Positions 60,161 to 64,000 of a DNA stretch of 64,000 bases are shown in pieces. A program made the position numbers and the translations under genes. Each line of letters starts with the position of its first letter. Within the stretch, counting starts at the first letter, position 1. Location: NCBI RefSeq assembly GCF_040117685.2, contig NZ_JBEDYP020000013.1, positions 186,001 through 250,000 on the forward strand. Direction: 5' to 3'. Origin of the DNA: Gracilimonas sp040117685 (GTDB lineage Bacteria; Bacteroidota; Rhodothermia; Balneolales; Balneolaceae). The notes beneath the pieces were generated by a model. The model made no database searches. It worked only from the letters and a program-made list of their open reading frames with translations, and was not told the DNA's origin.

Positions 60161-62488
60161 ATGAAGAAATTATTACTACTCGCCACCACATTCCTCTTAT
60201 TCACCTCATTTGCTTTTGGGCAAGAGAAACGCGCCACAGATGTACCTGCGGTTTCTCAGCAACAACCAAAAAGCTTTACGGTTCACGTTAGTGATAAGCT
60301 GAACAACAGCGAACTTATGCAACGTTTACGGGCAGAATCCTCAACCCGGCCGAGCCGCAACAAATCCATGCTTGTGGTTGATGAAGAGGGCGATGAACGA
60401 ACGTTTTACGTCTATAACTTTCAGGCAAGTTCATCCAATAACCTGGTTTTTGACATGAAGACCTTTCGTCTGATTCGAAAAGGCAGCCTTACTCAGATTT
60501 GGTTTGAAGTGGCTGAAATTGATAATGGTCATTTAAACACGGCCGTGGCTGATACGATGTTCAAATATTTGGAGGAGCAATCCAACCCAAGCTCATTCGA
60601 TCCTAATAAAGGCATTATTGAACTCAGCAACGAGTATTTGGGTAACCCTCCTAATTATGATGGAGATAACGTGGTTGACTTCCTGATTACGGATATACAG
60701 GACGGGTGGAGCCCATCCGAAGGCGGAGGATTTACAGCCGGATTCTTTTATGGTGTTGATCAAAACCCGGATCCCGGACCGGGGGGAAGCTATCGCTCCA
60801 ACGAACGGGATGTTTTATACATCGATTCTTATCCCGGCATCTATAACAACGGCGAAGCCAATGCAACCAAACCTTTGGGGACTCTATCCCATGAGTACCA
60901 ACATCTCATCCATTATAACTACAACAGCGGCGTACAGGGTGAACTCACTTTTATAAATGAAGCCCAGTCCAATTTTGCCTCTTTACTCAGCGGATACTTC
61001 CCGCACTCCAGTTATGGAAGCTACCTCGCCGATACCAACGTCCCCCTTTTTCAATGGAATTCAGGCGGAAATACCCTTCCTGATTATGGCCGGGCTGCTT
61101 CTTTTGCCAGCTATATGTGGGACCAACTTGGATTTGAGAATTCCGGAGCCTTAACCCAAAATTCGCTGTCCGGAAGAACAGGTATTGAAGACACCTTTTC
61201 GGACCTGCAGGCGCCTTTTAGTTTTGAAGAGTTTCTGGTGAACTGGGGAATTGCCAACCTCATTAATGCAAAGCAGGTAAATGATTTTTACGGATACGAA
61301 CACCCCTTCCTCTCCAGCCTGAGAGCAGGTATTAATTTCGAAGACCCTGATATTTCATCTGAAGAAATAGCTGTTGAAAGCGGAGCTATCGAATACATAG
61401 GGTTTCAGCAAAGCAAAAACCTGGAAATAACGGTTTCCGCCTCTAATACCCAGACTACAGAAATTCGGGTTATCACCGAAGCAAATAACAATGTTGAAAT
61501 AAACTCTCTGAACAGCGGAGAAATATTCACTTCACCAACAGACGACGTTATTGATAAGGCATATATCATGCTGGTTAACACCAACACAGGAACCAGTGAA
61601 CCGGCAACTTTTACGGTCTCTTCTTCCGGGGAGCTCGCATATAACCTGACTACGGTAAATACCTACTCGGATACTCCCAAATTCTACTGGCCGATACCCT
61701 ATAAAAACAGTTCAAATGTGGGGCGGTTTGGCTTCAGTAACCAATATACCATTGGTTTTGATGCCCTGGTTCACTCTCTTGAACTGTATGTTGTAGGCGG
61801 ACAAGGTGCAGAAGGAGAGCAAATTGGCGTTAAAGGAGAAGGAACCCTTCGGTTAGCTGTTTATTCAGATAACAATGGTGCCCCCGGTGAAGTATTGGCT
61901 TCCGATTCTTTAGACTTTTCTGAAATCGGAACCGGCTGGCAAACTTTTAATGTAACCGATTGGGACCTCAATGTGGAGCAAGGCCAAATCGTGCATGTAG
62001 CTTATGAAGTGATAGTGCCTGTCATTGACCGAGATAGTAATTCTATTCCTCTTCGGCTTGATGATGGCAACGGAACCCAGGATGTGACTCATGTTATTAC
62101 AGACCCAGGCGAATTCGAAGATATGTTCACCGACGACGATACCAACGGACAACACGGAGTCTGGAATAATTTGGTTCTGGCTGAAGCCATTATAACCGAT
62201 ACAGAAACGGAGACTGCTCAGCCAAATAAATTTGTGTTAAGTCAAAATTACCCAAACCCGTTTAACCCAACCACCAACATCAATTTCAGCCTGCCCCAAA
62301 CAACGGATGTACAACTAACCGTGTACAGCATGCTGGGGCAGAAGGTGGCTACATTGGTCAATTCAACCCTGACGGCCGGTGAACACTCCGTTAGCTGGAA
62401 TGCTCAGGATATGGCCTCAGGACTATATATTTACAGAATTGAAGCCGGTGATTTTTCCCAAACCAAGAAAATGATACTGATGAAGTAA
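60161..62488 (+). CDS. Secreted metalloprotease-like protein with T9SS sorting tail
   Basis: 775 residues, signal peptide (KKLLLLATTFLLFTSFAFGQ). The N-terminal half has a zinc-metalloprotease core, GTLSHEYQHLIHYNYNSGVQ (HExxH, at about 245) followed by ELTFINEAQSNFASLLSGYF with a downstream Glu, similar to M6/M30-type peptidases. A beta-sandwich (about 505-690) follows and a type A sorting domain ends the protein (FVLSQNYPNPFNPTTNINFS ... KKMILMK). Exported by type IX secretion. A strong terminator follows. Confidence 0.87.
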   Translation: MKKLLLLATTFLLFTSFAFGQEKRATDVPAVSQQQPKSFTVHVSDKLNNSELMQRLRAESSTRPSRNKSMLVVDEEGDERTFYVYNFQASSSNNLVFDMKTFRLIRKGSLTQIWFEVAEIDNGHLNTAVADTMFKYLEEQSNPSSFDPNKGIIELSNEYLGNPPNYDGDNVVDFLITDIQDGWSPSEGGGFTAGFFYGVDQNPDPGPGGSYRSNERDVLYIDSYPGIYNNGEANATKPLGTLSHEYQHLIHYNYNSGVQGELTFINEAQSNFASLLSGYFPHSSYGSYLADTNVPLFQWNSGGNTLPDYGRAASFASYMWDQLGFENSGALTQNSLSGRTGIEDTFSDLQAPFSFEEFLVNWGIANLINAKQVNDFYGYEHPFLSSLRAGINFEDPDISSEEIAVESGAIEYIGFQQSKNLEITVSASNTQTTEIRVITEANNNVEINSLNSGEIFTSPTDDVIDKAYIMLVNTNTGTSEPATFTVSSSGELAYNLTTVNTYSDTPKFYWPIPYKNSSNVGRFGFSNQYTIGFDALVHSLELYVVGGQGAEGEQIGVKGEGTLRLAVYSDNNGAPGEVLASDSLDFSEIGTGWQTFNVTDWDLNVEQGQIVHVAYEVIVPVIDRDSNSIPLRLDDGNGTQDVTHVITDPGEFEDMFTDDDTNGQHGVWNNLVLAEAIITDTETETAQPNKFVLSQNYPNPFNPTTNINFSLPQTTDVQLTVYSMLGQKVATLVNSTLTAGEHSVSWNAQDMASGLYIYRIEAGDFSQTKKMILMK

Positions 62489-62513
62489 CTATAATCCTGA
62501 TTACAGATACACC

Positions 62514-62550
62514 AAAGCCCCGACTTAAGTGCCGGGGCTTTTATTTTATT
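62514..62550 (+). terminator. Rho-independent terminator
   Basis: Stem AAAGCCCCG / CGGGGCTTT with a 10-nt loop and TTATTTTATT tail, 26 nt after the metalloprotease gene. Confidence 0.88.
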
Positions 62551-62584
62551 GAATTTCTGTTATGAATTGAATTTGAATTCTCTT

Positions 62585-62592
62585 TATCTTTG
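62585..62592 (+). promoter_or_regulatory. Promoter -7 box of tRNA-Leu
   Basis: TATCTTTG, a perfect TAnnTTTG match, 20 nt before the mature tRNA end. A weak -33 candidate (TTG at 62567) is 15 nt away, shorter than usual. Confidence 0.5.
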
Positions 62593-62612
62593 AAATCTGT
62601 CATTCAAAACAA

Positions 62613-62696
62613 GCCCGAGTGGCGGAATTGGTAGACGCGTGCGCTTCAGGTGCGTATGCCCTTACGGGCGTGGAGGTTCAAGTCCTCTCTCGGGTA
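62613..62696 (+). tRNA. tRNA-Leu (anticodon CAG)
   Basis: A class II tRNA of 84 nt. Acceptor GCCCGAG / CTCGGGT, D arm with AATTGGTAGACGC, anticodon stem TGCGC / GCGTA around loop TTCAGGT (CAG, reads CTG), variable stem GCCCTTACGGGC and T loop GGTTCAAGTCC. The discriminator is A and CCA is not encoded. Followed by a terminator. Confidence 0.97.
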
Positions 62697-62702
62697 CTTT
62701 GC

Positions 62703-62733
62703 CCCGCAAGATATTGTTCTTGTGGGTTTTTTT
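62703..62733 (+). terminator. Terminator of tRNA-Leu
   Basis: Stem CCCGCAAGA / TCTTGTGGG (one G-T pair), then seven T. Confidence 0.8.
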
Positions 62734-62956
62734 ATGCCTGCCTTCCCAAACCACTTCATCACATTATACTGCCTCTCATCACATAGGCTTTTGACAGGAA
62801 AAGACAATGCTTTAGCTTTTCAACAGAGCTTGATGCCTCCGCGCTTTTCAACTAAAAAAGGTTGTAGCTAACCTAAACATAGTAGTATCTCGTGGCATCA
62901 GGCTTTTTTTATGTCTTTCAGCCAACGAGTATTCCATCCAGCACACTTTTCCGAAC
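62734..62956. other. Intergenic region after tRNA-Leu
   Basis: No gene seen. GATGCC (62831) and GGCATC with a T-run (62893-62912) form a distant inverted pair that might be a decayed terminator. One short plus-strand frame that begins inside the tRNA has no protein-like features. Confidence 0.4.
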
Positions 62957-62959
62957 AAA

Positions 62960-62991
62960 AAAAGTCATGCTCCTTTCGAAGCATGACTTTC
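62960..62991 (-). terminator. Terminator of the susD locus
   Basis: Stem AAAGTCATGCT / AGCATGACTTT with an 8-nt loop. On the minus strand it ends in seven T, 28 nt after the lipoprotein stop codon. Confidence 0.85.
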
Positions 62992-63019
62992 ATCTTTAGT
63001 TTAGTCTGTCAGATTTAAA

Positions 63020-63463
63020 TTAAGAGCCAAAGATGAAGGTAGTAGACTGATCCAGGTTTGGAGCAGCGGTTACTTCACCTGCATCTTCCAGGTTTAGCAT
63101 CAGGGTTACTTCCTCCCCGGATGCCAGGTTGCCATCTATGAGATTTATGGTAACTGTAGCTGTGCTTGTTCCAGAAGCAATGGTTGCTGAAGAAGAAGGC
63201 AAGGTGTAGTGGGTTCCGTCAACGGCTGTTGAAGATCCATCCACGCTAAAGCTAACCGTAAGATCTGATCCTCTCTGCTTTCCGATTAGTTGTATAGCTA
63301 CTTCAAATGACCCGCTGTTTTGGTTTGCTTCCTGCTGAAGAGGCTTAAACTCAATTTGAGCAGGGCCACTGAACTTTTTCTCTACATCACCTTTGTCGAA
63401 GAGGCTGTCGCAACTCACAACCAGAAGTGGTATCAGTACAAGTATTAGTGCTTTTATTTTCAT
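63020..63463 (-). CDS. Lipoprotein with Calx-beta/DUF4843-like domain, SusD-associated
   Basis: 147 residues, lipoprotein signal (KIKALILVLIPLLVVSCDSL), then one beta-sandwich with Calx-beta-like elements (SGSFEVAIQLIGKQRGSDLT, AVDGTHYTLPSSSATIASGT, LDLNLEDAGEV-like end). It lies 43 nt downstream of the SusD gene, where small surface lipoproteins of SusCD loci often occur. Probably outer-membrane, binding partner unknown. Has its own strong terminator. Confidence 0.8.
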   Translation of the reverse strand: MKIKALILVLIPLLVVSCDSLFDKGDVEKKFSGPAQIEFKPLQQEANQNSGSFEVAIQLIGKQRGSDLTVSFSVDGSSTAVDGTHYTLPSSSATIASGTSTATVTINLIDGNLASGEEVTLMLNLEDAGEVTAAPNLDQSTTFIFGS

Positions 63464-63506
63464 TGTATAATGTTATTAAGAATTAAAATTTTGGCTGAAC
63501 CATGAA

Positions 63507-64000
63507 TTAGTTGTATCCGGGATTCTCCACCAACAAATCGTTTACATTGATTAGTCCTGAACCCAAATCTGCAAGAATTCGGTAAGATTCGGCTCTCATT
63601 TTAATAGAACCGTCCGGATTCCGAACGTCGCGGGCCAATCGCTTCAGGTCGTAAAATCGGTGTCCTTCAATGCTTAATTCTCTCATTCGTTCTTCCAGGA
63701 TGAAATCTTGGAATGCATCTAAATCGGTTAGCGCCGAAGCAGGAACCACACCGGCATTTCGGGCATCACGCAGTGCTTGCAATGGTGCCACCCCGGCAGC
63801 CGCGCTGTTGGCATCTTTAGCCAGTGCTTCCGCCCGGATCAGATACATCTCAGAAACACGCATCATCGGCAAATCATCTACCGACTGCCCTTTACCACCA
63901 TTAAACTTAACACTGGCCAATCCTCCGGAATTTACCTGATCGCAGGCGGTTGGAGATGCCAGGCCGGTGTTGATTTGAGTTTGATCGCATGACAGGTACC
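63507..64000 (-). CDS. RagB/SusD family nutrient-binding protein, C-terminal part
   Basis: About 164 residues, open at the right edge (no start in the window). The C-terminal SusD segment is clear: DDLPMMRVSEMYLIRAEALA, APLQALRDARNAGV, FILEERMRELSIEGHRFYDL and KRLARDVRNP. SusD proteins are surface lipoproteins that pair with a SusC TonB-dependent porin, expected next on this strand beyond the edge. The visible part contains two cysteines (YLSCDQTQ and TACDQV) that might form a disulfide. Confidence 0.93.
   Translation of the reverse strand, partial: YLSCDQTQINTGLASPTACDQVNSGGLASVKFNGGKGQSVDDLPMMRVSEMYLIRAEALAKDANSAAAGVAPLQALRDARNAGVVPASALTDLDAFQDFILEERMRELSIEGHRFYDLKRLARDVRNPDGSIKMRAESYRILADLGSGLINVNDLLVENPGYN

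Noticed and set aside
62650..62871. 73-codon plus-strand reading frame
   Set aside because: It starts inside the tRNA-Leu gene and crosses a terminator hairpin.

Overview
The window looks like a chromosomal segment from a Bacteroidota-type marine bacterium, most plausibly the Balneolota / Rhodothermota side of that group. Supporting features are three secreted proteins ending in the C-terminal sorting domain with the N-[YF]-P-N-P-F-N-P signature, a RagB/SusD protein at the right edge, a 2-oxoglutarate dehydrogenase with an E2 domain fused ahead of E1, a YtxJ-type bacillithiol protein, AT-rich TAnnTTTG-like promoters, few strong Shine-Dalgarno sites and several GTG/TTG starts. The phylum call is an inference from gene content.

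Layout. 1-8 kb: edge of a GAF-like protein, oligoendopeptidase F, the fused 2-oxoglutarate dehydrogenase and three small genes. 8-11.2 kb: groEL, groES and rsmA (minus strand). 11.4-16 kb: pgpH (c-di-AMP phosphodiesterase), xerD-type recombinase and a beta-propeller lipoprotein. 16-21.7 kb: gamma-glutamyltranspeptidase, a GxxExxY protein, mtnA, ytxJ and a metallo-hydrolase. 21.8-29.2 kb: an RND efflux operon with one adaptor and two permeases. 29.4-36.4 kb: acyl-ACP thioesterase, aldo/keto reductase, a large T9SS cargo protein and a gltP/DUF92/DUF3098 operon. 36.5-41.6 kb: maf, a TPR protein, a secreted GATase-like protein, a frameshifted mazG and a DUF2306 protein. 41.9-49.2 kb: citrate synthase, leuS, a second GxxExxY protein, a vapBC-type pair and a DUF885 peptidase. 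49.3-57.2 kb: a minus-strand run gatB, TlpA-like lipoprotein, tpiA, purD, propeller protein, luxE, luxC. 57.3-64 kb: two T9SS cargo proteins, a dienelactone hydrolase, a lipoprotein, tRNA-Leu(CAG), and the start of a susD locus.

Most genes are housekeeping. The unusual content is in the DNA between them. Two classes of short-period degenerate repeat recur. Period-7 arrays lie at 527-561, 686-727, 11211-11259, 11307-11372, 40287-40363, 51116-51150 and 52248-52282. Their sequences differ from locus to locus but the period is strictly seven. One lies inside the luxE reading frame and several touch start or stop codons. Period-9 arms (about 28-38 nt, built of xxxGGATTx-like nonamers) occur as inverted pairs. 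Two of these pairs enclose GxxExxY genes (PD-(D/E)XK-like), and other pairs are empty. The arms overlap the stop codons of both GxxExxY genes, vapC and luxC. Together they look like a nuclease-encoding element with non-autonomous, MITE-like derivatives, and this is the strongest candidate here for an undescribed system. Three further palindrome families are also present: twin hairpins at 8, 16 and 29 kb, an AACCCT...AGGGTT pair at 30.1 kb, and an ATTTCCGC...GCGGAAAT element at 43.2 kb.
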